Positions 1-44,010 of a stretch of DNA of 64,000 nt are shown one piece after another. Position numbers and translations under genes: made by a program. Below the pieces are notes generated by a model that was given only the letters and a program-made list of their open reading frames with translations, searched no databases and had not been told where the DNA came from. Within the stretch, counting starts at the first letter, position 1. Each line of letters opens with the position of its first letter. The DNA is from Ailurus styani (taxonomy: Eukaryota; Chordata; Mammalia; Carnivora; Ailuridae), in the NCBI GenBank assembly GCA_002007465.1, contig LNAC01000018.1, positions 6,405,936 to 6,469,935 on the forward strand, written 5' to 3'.

Positions 1-570
1 TGTAAGTATTCAGAATAGGATTTGAGCTATGAATTTTTAGTGATAGATTCTTTTGAATCACTTGAAATATTTCTATTTAAATTGTCCATTTCACAAGTAC
101 AGACTCTTGTCAATTTCTAATACCATGTCTCTGAAAAGTAAAAATCTTTATTGTAATCTTGGGCTTACCCATATTTTTGTTTATTCTTGCATATTTAAAG
201 AGTGGTTGTTCTGTTTCACATATTGGAAGAAGCAGCTAGCCTTTACTGTAGGGAAATTTCTTATGTTTGATTTTCAGTAATTATAGGAAAGAACTTAAGC
301 ATATGACATTTCTACACTAAATATTTTCCTTTACTCCCTCTTTAATAAAGCTGTCATTTTTGTCCCATTAGTAGTTATAGAAAAGCCTCTGAATATGATA
401 ATCATGTGGAGTATATAAATGAAGGATCCTGCCTTGTAGTTGTATTCATTCTTAGGCTATTAGGAAATTGGGGACTGCCTTGAGTGTACTATTAGAATTA
501 AGTAGTAGTTATTTTTGTATTATGTTTTTGATAAATAAGTAACAACTATTAACATTTTTTCTCTCTTTAG
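1..570. other. HERC1 intron, nothing recognised
   Basis: AT-rich intron sequence ending in the pyrimidine tract of exon 1. No repeat or gene was recognised. Confidence 0.7.
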
Positions 571-33675
<33,105 letters not shown>

Positions 33676-34125
33676 CTGTGGGGGCCGCCGCCCCCATTCC
33701 TCAGTAATGCTCACTTCCAGTTTCATGTGGACACACTTTTATGGTAACTACATAGATGTTTAGGAACATAAACCAACATTATAAACAGTGGCCACATTTA
33801 GTTACTCTAAATGTAACAAAGAAATTAGATGTTTTTATTTTTCTGTGATTGTACAAAAAAAAAAGACAAAGTGCTCTCAGTCAGGTTTTCCCTCCACATT
33901 TTTGGTCACTTTTGATAAGTTTGCATGGAACCATTTTGGTGCATTTTTAGTTGGGAATGGTACATTTTTGTAAACCCACCCAGTGAACATGAAATTGTAC
34001 ATTGTGTATAATTGTTCATTAGAAAGGACAGTTTTACATGAATATTCATATATTTATTTTGTTTTAATTTGAATTGCCTGTGCAGGGTTCCTTATGCAGA
34101 GAAATAAAGCCAATTCAGGAACCAG
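33676..34125 (+). other. HERC1: HERC1 3' UTR with polyadenylation signal
   Basis: AT-rich sequence after the HERC1 stop codon. A canonical AATAAA is at 34103-34108, so cleavage is expected near 34120-34130. Sequence composition changes to GC-richer intergenic DNA beyond it. The exact end is inferred. Confidence 0.8.
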
Positions 34126-35149
34126 AGCGTGGGCTACTTTTGTTAACTCCAGTGGAGCTTCTGACTGAGAAGGAACGAGCTTTCAGGCTAGTCTCACTCA
34201 CTCTGACGGCGTTTTGGCCCATCAGAAACATCCTTCACACTGAGAGTGAGCTTTGCTTGGACATGACAGAGCAGCTCCTGGGAGTGGGAGGCCCCTCCTT
34301 TCATTTATTCTGTCATCCTGGGTGTCCTACTTATTCCCTCGCTCCAAGGCCCTTGCATCACCCCCTTCCTCCTCCTCTGCAGCTGGTTTTTGAGTGTAAC
34401 CTACTAATAAGAGCCTGTCCTGAGTAGCCCCAGGATACCTAGTATGGGGTGCAGCTCCACTAGGCCAGAAGGAAGCTAACCAGAGGAGTGTGATTCCAGC
34501 GCCGCGTGTGAGGAGCCAGCAGTGGGCTTCAAGAGGAAGGCAGTTGACGGTAGCGTGTCTCTGCAGGAGGGGTGCAGGGGTGCGGCAGGGACCACCATTG
34601 CAGGTAGGCACTCAGCATGCATGAATGGGTGACCACGAGAACCAGCGAGCGAATGTGCAGATTAATACGAGAACCGATGCGTGGCTTTCATATCCTTGAA
34701 TGGTGGATGGTGGAGAGTTGTTCGGGGCACTGGGGAAGGAGTCATACTCTTGATGCTTGAACCCAGCCCTTGAGGGCCTTGGACAATGTGCTTGTCTGTC
34801 CAGGCGTGTCAGAGTGAGTGTGTGGAAGAAAGGGCCATCGTGATAGCCGCTGCGAAAGCTCTGGCTAGAGGGAGTAGGAAGAAGAAGAGGGCAAGACCTT
34901 TGGGCGGCGCGTCTCTGTCTATAGCCGGTTCACGCCCCAGCTGCTTCCTGTGTGCTTTGGAGCCTGGGTCGGCCAAGCGGCCTGCTCAAATGAGGGGCCA
35001 GATGGAGAGCTTTGCAGGCAGTTGTTTTTCACAAGGAAGATACGTATTTACAAGGAGAAATTGGAAGACACATACCGCTTGTGGTGCATATATCTTTTCC
35101 AGCGAGAATGCCTGGTAATACTTGGAATGATGGAAAGAAGCTTAGTTTT

Positions 35150-35353
35150 TTTTGTTTTTTTTTAAAGATTTTATTTTATTTGACACAGAGGGAGATCAGA
35201 TCACAAGTAGGCAGAGAGGCAGGCAAAGAGAGAGAGGAGGAAGCAGGCTCCCCGCTGAGCAGGGAGCCCGATGCGGGCCTCGATCCCAGGACCCTGAGAT
35301 CATGACCTGAGCCGAAGGCAGAGGCTTTAACCCACTGAGCCACCCAGGCCCCC
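35150..35353 (-). repeat. CAN-SINE, antisense, young
   Basis: Target-site duplication AAGAAGCTTAGTTTT at 35135-35149 and 35354-35368. Confidence 0.96.
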
Positions 35354-35718
35354 AAGAAGCTTAGTTTTATTGAAAAGAGGCTTCAGTTGGAATTGGGTCT
35401 CCGAGGAAGAGACTACAGCTTCTGGGAAGCAACATGGGTTCTGGGCAAAGAGGAACCTTCAGTACTTGATGTGAGAGCTCAGTCAGCAAGAGCAGTGAGG
35501 GGCTCTGGGCTTGAGGCACCCACTCTGGGGTGGGAAAGCACACTGCTTAGGCCTCTGGGCAAGGAGGGAACTGAGAGGAGAGAGGTGTGTGCTGCTGAGA
35601 TCCTGGACAATGCCAGGCAAGGGGTCTCCTAGAGCTTTCTGGGCTGCTTCCTGGTAACAAGCTAGGGTGAGGGTGTGCTCAGCTAAAGGCTACACCTGCA
35701 GTCTCAGAGTTTATTTTA

Positions 35719-35888
35719 TGTTTTAATTTATTTGAGAGAAAGAGCGTGAGGACAGGCAGGGGGAGAGGGAGAGGGAGAAGCAGACTCCCCGTGAGCAAGG
35801 AGCCAGACGTGGGGCTCAATCCCAGGACCCTAGGATCATGGCTTGAGCTGAAGGCAGACACTTCACTGACTGAACCACCCAGGCACCC
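35719..35888 (-). repeat. CAN-SINE, antisense, older
   Basis: Target-site duplication CTCAGAGTTTATTTTA / CTCAGAATTTATTTTA (one mismatch) at 35703-35718 and 35889-35904. Diverged body. Confidence 0.94.
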
Positions 35889-38371
35889 CTCAGAATTTAT
35901 TTTAAATAAAAATAATGCCTCAATCTTTGAAAGGCTCTGACCTCTACTGCCATGTTTGGCTCTGGACTGAGGGGCAGAGGTACCCCCTGCAGGCTGATGC
36001 TTATGGTACCAGACCCCACCAGGCCTCATGGATGGCTTCTCAGGAGGTCTGACCCTGCAAGGAAAATCTGCACAGACACCTTGATTTTATAACAGATACC
36101 ATTTTATTGGAAACCTGTCCTTTTTTTTTTTTTCATTCTCTTTTAGAAGCCCTGGGAGAGAGAGGGAGCCGTGAATCTCTGGTCCGACAGGCTGAAAGGG
36201 CCTGTCTTAGGTGTTTATTTTTCCTAGTTCATTTTCAGTCCCTCTGTGGAGGCTTGGGCAGTTTCTTTGCTGAATCATTCAGTCAAATACTTGCAATGTT
36301 TATGACCCTTAAAGAGCCCCCAGAGAACTTGGACCCCCACCTTTAAAATGTAAGGTTTCCCCAGGGGCAGCTTTGTTCTGGGCCTCCCCACTCTGTGGCC
36401 TTTGCCCAGCACTGCCAGTCAAGTGAAACCTGTATCTGGTGCACTTGGTTTTTAGCAAAAAGCGAGTCTTAGGCGTGGAATCTGAGAGCTGGAGGAATCC
36501 TAGAGCTAAGGTGTCGGGTGGCCTCTCCTCTTACCATGAATCTGAGGTCAGGAGAGGGCAAGTCCTGGCTCACAGGTGTGACAGGCTAGAGCTAGGAGCC
36601 CTGGCTTCCTGTCCGCACGCCTGTCGATGATGGTGGGCCCAAGGGAGCTTAGCACCCTTCCAAATATTCAGCCTGTGCAGAAACAGGCCAGTGTGTCCCT
36701 GTAAGACAAGCCTCATAGCACTGTGTCCCCACAGCAGGCTCCGCCTCCCAAGGAGTGACCCGGAGCATGTGGTACTGAGCTTCCAGCGCAGGCTCGCCAG
36801 CGCGAAGTGGTGACTGCTGTCGGTCTTCCACCTGGGAGCACCATTGTGCCCCAGTGCTGAGGTTCTGCACCCGCCCCCTAGCTCTTCCTCTCTGTGGCCA
36901 CTGGCTGCCTTGGCCAGAACTGAGAGTGGAAGGAGCATTCAGGAGCTAGGCAAAGTCTGTAGACTGTCTGAATAGAGGCTGCGAGGACATAGGTAACCTC
37001 CAGGCCATTTTCAAGTGCCTTGGAACACAGACTCCCATCTCCCCTGGCTTCCTTGGAAGCATGCCTTGGGCTTTCTGACTCTGCCTTTGCTGCACTGTGC
37101 CAGCTGAAAGGAACACCCCACCCACAGACCCTGTGGGAGCTGGGCCCAGTCCTCCATCAAGTGTTCCCGGATCACCCCTATATAGACCCAGCTCGCTTCT
37201 TCCCGGTCCTCAGGCCTTGTGGGTCCTGCCAGGCACTTGGCTTTTCTAGGCCCCCATGGATGTGAGGACACCTTTCTCTACCCCAGCCTTCCAGGCACTG
37301 CACATTTAGACATCTTCTCACCAGAGTGTTACAGAGAGGGTACTGGTCCTATTTTAGTGATAAACCAAGGCTCTGAGAGGTCAGAACTTGGCAGAAGTGA
37401 TGGACAGTAGAGCTGCAGAGCACTCAACACTCTCTTCAACCCCAGATGAATGAGTCAGTGGATTAATGAAACCTATGACACCCCTTGCTCTCCGCACATC
37501 TGAGAGAAGACGTCAAGCACGGTTTCTGAAGAAGCCAGGCACTGTGTTCTGTCAAGGGCTCTGCTCGGTGCCCAGTGATGTGAACAGCACCTGTTAGAAG
37601 GAGTGAAGAGCCCTGGGTCTCATCAGGGCCTGCCTTCTGGGTGTACCTCCGATGGCCCTTGGCTCAGGAACCCAAAGCGCCCCGGAGGGGGTGGGGCTAG
37701 ATTCAAGCTCTAGAAACAGCATTGGACAGGCTATCAGGACAGGTTTAGGTCTGGGATGGCTAGAGCTTCGGTATTACTGGGCACCAGAGGCTTTCGCCAG
37801 GGAAGTTGACCCTCATTTATAAAAGAGCTTCCATGGGGAAAAGGAAAGGAGCCTCAGGTTACCCTATTTGAGCTGAACTTGCAGTGACTAAGGCTTTACA
37901 AACACGACGTGTTAATCCTTAACCCTGCAAGCAAGATTCTCCAGCAATCCCAATACGTGGATTTAAAAGCTGAGGTTTGGAGAGGACTGACTGGCTCTCA
38001 GTCAGAGGAGAGTTAGACAGTAGGACTCTGTTGTGCCCCAGACTACACCATCAACTCAGGGCAAACAGGACCTGCTGGGAATTCAGGCTTATCAGAAATA
38101 ATGAAAGCAAAGCCCTGGGGTTTAAGTGATGATGTTTTAAATAAACATTTATCTCCCTGGAAGCCTAAACTTACTTTCAACATTGTTTGCAGTAGTAGGG
38201 GCAAAATAAAATCCCTGCAAGGCCTCTTTCCCGAGTCCAGAACTATGGTGGGTAAACTGGAAAATCACCCAGAGGAAGGGGGGGTCCTTCCATTCCACTG
38301 CAGCTGGTGGTCTAGGGGGCTGCCCTCCCCACACAGGGGTGAGAAGGGATTATGCCAGGCCAGGCCTCAGT

Positions 38372-38820
38372 GGAAAGGGGAGCAGGAAAGATCATAGAAC
38401 TAGGGGTGTGGGTGGCGGTGGAGGCCTCACAGGTTACTCTGAGCATGAAATGGGAGCTGGAGAGCCCCCACCCCAACCTACCCCAGCAGAAGCCAGGGGC
38501 CTCAGTGGCAACACCCACCTGCTTCTGGGCCCAGCCCTGGCCCAACAAGGGGTCCAGGGCCACAAGTGAGGCCTCCAGCAGGCCCTGGAGGGGTTAGGAT
38601 AGGGTGGGCTGCTGCTTGCCGCCCGCCCGCCCCGCCAACAGGTTCTGCCTGCAGCTTCTTTGGCCTTCCCCTGGCAACCATCTCTGCTTGGGCCCCTGGC
38701 TTCTGCTGGGGTAGGTTGGGGTGGGGGCTCTCCAGCTCCCATTTCATGCTCAGAGTAACCTGTGAGGCCTCCACCGCCATCCACACCCCTAGTTCTATGA
38801 TCTTTCCTGCTCCCCTTTCC
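38372..38820. repeat. 130-bp near-perfect inverted repeat, 189-bp spacer
   Basis: Left arm 38372-38501 (GGAAAGGGGAGCAGGAAAGA...) and right arm 38691-38820 are reverse complements at 129 of 130 positions. No known repeat family was recognised in the arms. It lies between HERC1 and FBXL22. Confidence 0.97.
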
Positions 38821-38824
38821 TCCT

Positions 38825-39140
38825 TACTCTGCTCCAGCCACACAGATGTCCTGGCCTCCCCTAACTCACCCACCATGCTCCCGCTCTGGAGCTTTTGCAT
38901 GAGCTATTATTCCCTGCACCTGCACTGTTTTCCTGCCAGGTGCCGCTCAGCTCCGTCTCTCACTTCGTGTGGTGAGGCTCACATTGGTCAACCCTCTTTG
39001 GTTGCTTCCCCCCTCCCCAAACCTTCACCAGCAATTGCCCGTTATCCCCTTACCTGGTGCTCCCCGCGCCCACTCACTGTAGCCTTATTATCTTATATAC
39101 CAAGTATTTACCGTCTCTTCTCCTACCATGAAATTGGAAT
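38825..39140 (+). repeat. L2 LINE 3' relic, sense
   Basis: CTGCTCCAGCCACACAGATG, GAGCTTTTGCATGAGCTATT and CTGCACCTGCACTGTTTTCC resemble the L2 3' region; strongly diverged. Confidence 0.5.
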
Positions 39141-39574
39141 TTCTCTTTTTTCCTTGCTGGTTCCCCAGTATTGGGCAACCCGTGAGTAGGGATCCAGATC
39201 CCCTTTCCCAGACAAGAAACACCTGGCCTCGGGTGACTTAAGGGCCCAGGTCCCAGCTGGTGATGGGCGGAGCTCGAGCTCCAGCAAGGCCCCACGGCCC
39301 ACCATCCCGCCGTGCTCCCTGCTTTCCCCTCTTAAACCCAAGGTTTCACCGTGTACCTGGGACTAGAAGTGCTGCTGGGTGGTTGGGAGCCTGTACTTTG
39401 GTGACTATAGGTGGGACGTCAGTGACTAAAGCTCCGAAATTGAAGTCCTGGAGTGGGCCCACGTTGAGCAGATCCAGCAGGTAAAAATTTAACTTTCTAT
39501 GCCCTTGTTGCGGTTTCATTGTCAAAGGACTTAACCAGGGCTGCTGCTTTTGTTTTCAAACCTTTACTTAGGGT

Positions 39575-40248
39575 TTTTTCAATTTATTTCTTCTGCCTTT
39601 GTGATACAAGAACGGTAGAAAACTAGGAGAACTATGGTTTCTGTTAAGAATCACAGCGACCGGCGAATTTTCCCAGAATCGTGTGTGCGGGCCGGCCGGG
39701 CGCTGAGCGCAGGCGCGGACGGCAGGGCCGCGGTGGCGGGCTCGGCGGCAGTGTCGGGCCGTGAACCCCGCTTCCCCCTTCTCCCGCCCACTGACACGGC
39801 GGGGGGCCACGCTCGCGGGGAGCCTGGGCCCCGGCCGCCGCAGTCGTCCCGCCCCGTCCCCACGGCGCCTGCGCCCTACCAGGGGGCCACGCCCACCCGT
39901 AGCGGTTACTGCGGCCGCCGACAGTGGTCGCAGTGGCCGGGGGTGGTGGGGGCCCCTCCCCTGCTGTGGACTGCGAGTGGCGGGGGCCCCGGGGCGGAAG
40001 GGCATCGGGACAGATGCTGGTGTTTAGGGAGGGCTATCCGAGTGTCTTCCCGGCAGCCGGTACTTAATCTCGCACTCCTGTGCGTCAGACCGTAATGTGA
40101 GGTAGGCATTAACGTCATGTTGCAGACAGGGAAACTGAGGGTCAGAGATGTGGCGACAGTCTGGGAGGTAGAGGGGCTAGGGTTGGAAACCAGGTCGCTC
40201 TTTCCGCCCGGGGCCCTTGGCTGGGTGTCCTGCCCCGACGTGGTCAGC
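39575..40248 (-). other. FBXL22: FBXL22 3' UTR with probable polyadenylation signal
   Basis: Downstream of the FBXL22 stop on the minus strand. The nearest AATAAA on that strand is at 39598-39593 (seen as TTTATT on +), giving a UTR of roughly 670 bases. Much of it is CpG-rich (39650-40030). The end is inferred. Confidence 0.5.
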
Positions 40249-40640
40249 CTAGCGCGGCAGCAGCTTGCGGAACACCGTGCCGGACGCGCTGGGAAGCTGG
40301 TCGGGGATCATGGCCGCGCTGTGCTCGGCCCGCAGCGCCAGGCGCGGGCAGGCGGCGCGCAGGCGGCGCAGGCCGGCCGCGCTCACGTTGCGGCAGAAGT
40401 CCACGTGCAGTGTCTGCAGCGCGCGCCCGTGCGCCGCCACGGCAGCCAGCGTGCGGTTGGTGACGCGCGCGCAGTTCTCCAGACGCAGCGCGCGCAGGCG
40501 CGGGCAGCAGCGCAGCAGGCGCGCCAGGCAGTCGTCGGTGACGTGGCCACAGCCTGAAAGCGTGACGGATGCCAGGTTGGGGCACCTGCGGAGAGATCGC
40601 GGTGGCCCCAGTTGGGGGCCGACGGCGGGTACGGTTGGCA
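39650..40640. promoter_or_regulatory. CpG-rich island over FBXL22 exon 2 and 3' UTR
   Basis: Dense CG dinucleotides (for example GCGCAGGCGCGGAC, GCGGCCGCCGACAG). It covers the end of FBXL22 rather than its start, so it is not an ordinary promoter island for that gene. Confidence 0.7.
40249..40585 (-). CDS. FBXL22: FBXL22 coding exon 2 (leucine-rich repeats)
   Basis: Acceptor CTCTCCGCAG above 40585. It completes the arginine codon, then [20 protein letters not shown] and onward to FRKLLPR and TAG at 40251-40249. Very GC-rich, with several LRR units (C-P-R-L-R-A-L-x-L). Confidence 0.95.
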
Positions 40641-43600
40641 TCCGCCCCGCCCTGGAGCTCCCGGGTCCGGTAGCTTCCTAACAGCGCTGGGACTCGCGGC
40701 ACGACTCCGTATATTGTGAGCAAGGAAGTGAACCGACTCAGCCAGTTTAAGGAACTTACTGCGGTGACGCGGTCTGGATCTGAACCGGGGTTTCTGTTCC
40801 CTTTCCCCTACTCTTTCTGCCTCTCCACTCCACCAGACCTTAATCTGCGTGGGCTTTTAGCTTCCTGAGTCGCCACTGGTCCTCCTGTGGGCAGATGGGG
40901 CGCAGGGTCCAGGAGGACAAGTGGAGGTGTTCTTGGTTCTCTCCGGGCCTGTTGCTTTGGGGGGAAGGGTGCGGGAAGAGATGCATGGTGACCCCTCTAG
41001 TCTGGCTTCAAGCCGAGGCCCTGATACTCCCGGCAGGATGGTCAGTCGGGGGGAGCTTGGGTTTCCTGTGGGGTGGCTTAGGGACAGGAACGGTTGAACC
41101 CCTGAGGCTGGGGTTGGGGCACAGCTCTGAGTATGCCTGGCTCTGGGTTCTAGAACCCTGGTTTCTGCTCAGTTAACTGGGACTGTCCTTGCATGCCCGC
41201 TGGGATGCCAGCCTGGAAGAGGTCAAGTAGGCAGTAGCTAGAACCGGGTCCGAGGTGGGTGCGTTCAGGACCACTTGTACAGAACGTTTGGAGGCTCCTC
41301 TGCCCTAACCTTACCAGCACGTGCTGGAGAAAAAGATCTTGAGCAAAGTTAGATTTGGCTTATTTTGGTGTGATCTTGGCCAAGTCATTTACTGAGCTTT
41401 AGTTTCCCTCTGTGTGGGTGCACAGCAGGGAGGGAATAATGCCGGTCAGTGGGGTTGTGAAGGTTGAGATTTGGGGTGTAAAGAGCCTGCACAGGACCTT
41501 CTATAGGCAGTTGTAACTCACTTTTCCTGGGAGCATACAGGATCAGATTGCTTGCAGTCAAGAAGGACCTGTCTTGTGGGCAGGGGCCTTGGCTCTCTGT
41601 AGCCAGAGGGAGCTGGAGGTCTCGACGGGGGCTTTCCCTTTCCCTATCAGCTTCCCCCTTAACCCCTTGACTGCACCTGCCTGGGCTAGCCCCGCTCTTG
41701 TGCCTGGGGAAGGGGCATATTTCACACACTGAGCCCATTCCATCTTCCCAATTCCTAAGATCAGTCTTAAGCTTCTTCAGTCTTCTATCAAACACTTTGC
41801 ACCCTATTCTGTGAATGAGGAAACTGGCCTGGAGGGCTCAGGTGACCGGCCTGTGACTTATTTGCTCTCTGACCCAGGACAAATGTCTGAACTGTTCTAG
41901 TCCTCATTTGTCAAGTGGGAGAAATTGTTAGCTCTAGGGTGGTTATGACAATTAGGCCTTTAATGTTGAGTGGTCCTTTCTGCTCTAAGAACCTTTAGGA
42001 TAATCCTGATGTAGGAACAAACCAAAGAAAGAGCCAACTCCTTCCCTGCCATCTTTTGCTGTCTCCCATCTCGCTCCCAAGAGCTGATCGCTAAAAGAAC
42101 CAGAAGATTTCATGGATGTTATCAGTACCTACTGTGGGCCAGTGCTACTGTGTCATTTAATCCTCTTAGCCTGTGAGATAGGTGATTTATCCTGTTTTAC
42201 AGATGAAGAAATTAGGTTGGACTTAAATATTTGGTCTTGGGGTCCCTTGGTTGGACAGTAGCATAACTGGGAGACTCGGCACAGAACCCTTACTACCAAG
42301 CCCTTTGTTCTTTTTGTGACACTGGGGCCCCTTGCTGCACCCAGATGGTGACATGAGAGGACCACTCCACACTTGTGATGTGGGAAATTAAGTTCTCTTG
42401 CAGCAAGAATGAACCATTTCAGAGCAGGCCCACCCCTCCCACATAGATCACTCCATTCTGATTTATGGGCCTTGTAAAACCCATCAAAATGGCGTCATCC
42501 AGGCAGGGCCCAACCAAGTCCATCTTGTTTTCTTCTGACTGCCTTAAAAAAAAGGGCGGGGGGGGGGCAAGGCGGGGCCACCGCTCGGTTTCCTTCCATG
42601 CCTGTCATGCTGCCAGCGAACAGCAGCTATTAAACCTAGGTGGCAGTAACCCAGAGGTGCTCTCCTACAAAGGCAGGACAGAACTGGTCAGTTGAGGCTC
42701 GGTGAGAGGCTGCCAGCAGAGGTCTGCTTTCGCGGGCTGCCTTGGCAGGAGGCTGAGACCATGGGGGGTCGCCTGTGGCTTAGCCTCTCTACCTGTGGTA
42801 GAGTTGACCAAATACAGGAGGTATTTGGGACATACTTCTGCCAAAAAATTATTTTGTCTATTCAAAATTCAAATTTAACTGGATGTCTTGAGTTTTTCTA
42901 TGCTAAAATCTGGGAATCCTAGACTCTGGGTAAATCACATGACCTCTCATAACTTTGACTTGCTCATTTAAAAAATTAGGCTAGGACACCTTCCGTTACA
43001 GGTACGGTGAGTAATATTCTAATGAGGAAACCATTCTTAAATATACCACCCTTCCTCCTGGAGTCTGGCTTGGTTCAGCTAGCCCAGAGCACCCTAACTG
43101 TCCTTCCTTAGCTGCGTTCCACAAGCCCTGGAGTTTGTTTGTTGGGGGAGGGGGTGGAGTAAGCTGACGGCTGAATCTAGGAACCTTTCCCAGGGCCTGA
43201 CCTTGAAAATCCAGGCCCAGCCAGACCCTCTGAGCTCTTAATGGCTGTTAGGGAGGACAGCTGCCCAAAGGACAGCGACAGCTGAAGCCCAGTCTTCCTG
43301 TTGGCAGCAGAAGCAGCTCCAGGACCTGGGAGGCTAAGAGGAGAAAGACTCCCCCGCCCACGACTATATGCCTTCTCTCCGGACTGTGCTGTGGACAGGC
43401 CTGGACAGTCTGCCTTGGGCCTTTGAGGCTCCCCAAGATGGAGGGATCTTGTCTTGTAATTTGCTTTTCCCCGCCCCCCCCCAGGAGCCTCCTAGAGTTA
43501 TAGGAGTCCCACCCCACCCTCAAGGGCAAAGGCGGCGCTGTTCAGGAGGTGGCCTACCTGTCGCACACCTGGAAGAGGAAATCATTGACCAGGCTCTCGT

Positions 43601-43892
43601 GGTGGCTGCAGATGCTCCTCTGGAAGGCGCTCTTGAGCCAGTCCTCAATGCTGCACACCTGCACCCGGCTAGAGTACCAGCAGATGGAGAGGCTCCTGAG
43701 GGCCGGGCTCAGGAGGAAGTTGTCTTTCTTGAGTTCCATGAGGGAATGGAAGTGCAGCAGAGGCCAGAGTGCGGGGTCCTCAAATACGTCCTGGAGCTGG
43801 GGACAGGTCTTGGCCAGGCTCTTCCTGCTGTCCTTGTCCAGGAAGGAGAAGAGGTGCAGCAGGCACTCCCGGTTGAGCTGGGTGATGTGCAT
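40249..43892 (-). CDS. FBXL22: FBXL22, F-box and leucine-rich repeat protein, complete (two coding exons)
   Basis: Minus-strand gene. Joining 43892-43558 with 40585-40249 gives 223 residues plus TAG. The N-terminus [20 protein letters not shown] is an F-box (about residues 1-45) that recruits SKP1/CUL1. Residues about 110-205 hold leucine-rich repeats, for example [20 protein letters not shown] and [20 protein letters not shown]. Known biology: FBXL22 is a striated-muscle SCF adaptor at the sarcomere that promotes turnover of alpha-actinin-2 and filamin C. I chose the ATG at 43892 because it has a strong context (CCCACCATGC) and starts the F-box directly. An in-frame upstream Met at 44078 precedes low-complexity sequence and is unlikely. 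It is tail-to-tail with HERC1 and head-to-tail downstream of USP3, as in human. Confidence 0.95.
40586..43557 (-). other. FBXL22: FBXL22 intron
   Basis: About 2,970 bases, GT-AG on the minus strand. One MIR fragment; no CAN-SINE. No other gene seen. Confidence 0.85.
42117..42230 (-). repeat. MIR fragment, antisense, in FBXL22 intron
   Basis: TACTGTGGGCCAGTGCTACT, CATTTAATCCTCTTAGCCTG and TTACAGATGAAGAAATTAGG follow the antisense MIR order. Confidence 0.65.
43558..43892 (-). CDS. FBXL22: FBXL22 coding exon 1 (F-box)
   Basis: From ATG at 43892-43890 to a GTAGGC donor just below 43558. 111 codons plus two bases; it ends QVCD and AG of an arginine codon. Contains the F-box and the [20 protein letters not shown] segment. 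Confidence 0.95.
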
Positions 43893-43971
43893 GGTGGGCA
43901 GCAGCCACGCTGAGTGTGGCTGGAGCCCAGGGGCCTGACCGACCTCCTCCTCCCCAGCTCTGGCCTGGTGG

Positions 43972-44004
43972 ACATATATGGTTGAGGAATGGTGTTTATT
44001 TTTG
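43972..44004 (-). promoter_or_regulatory. CArG-like and MEF2-like pair upstream of FBXL22
   Basis: On the minus strand, CCATATATGT at 43981-43972 differs by one base from the SRF consensus CC(A/T)6GG. CCAAAAATAA at 44004-43995 differs by one base from a MEF2 site (CTAAAAATAA). Both lie 80-115 bases upstream of the FBXL22 ATG. SRF and MEF2 drive muscle genes, which fits this gene. The function is inferred from motif match only. Confidence 0.35.
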
Positions 44005-44010
44005 GCTAAC

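Larger units (their letters stand above)
34126..39574. other. HERC1-FBXL22 intergenic region
   Basis: Tail-to-tail spacer. Holds two antisense SINEs, the 130-bp inverted repeat and an L2 relic, listed separately. No gene recognised in any frame. Confidence 0.7.

Noticed and set aside
40244..40723. 159-codon minus frame and plus frames over FBXL22 exon 2
   Set aside because: Alternative-frame shadows of the real FBXL22 exon; the chosen frame continues exon 1 with correct splice sites.
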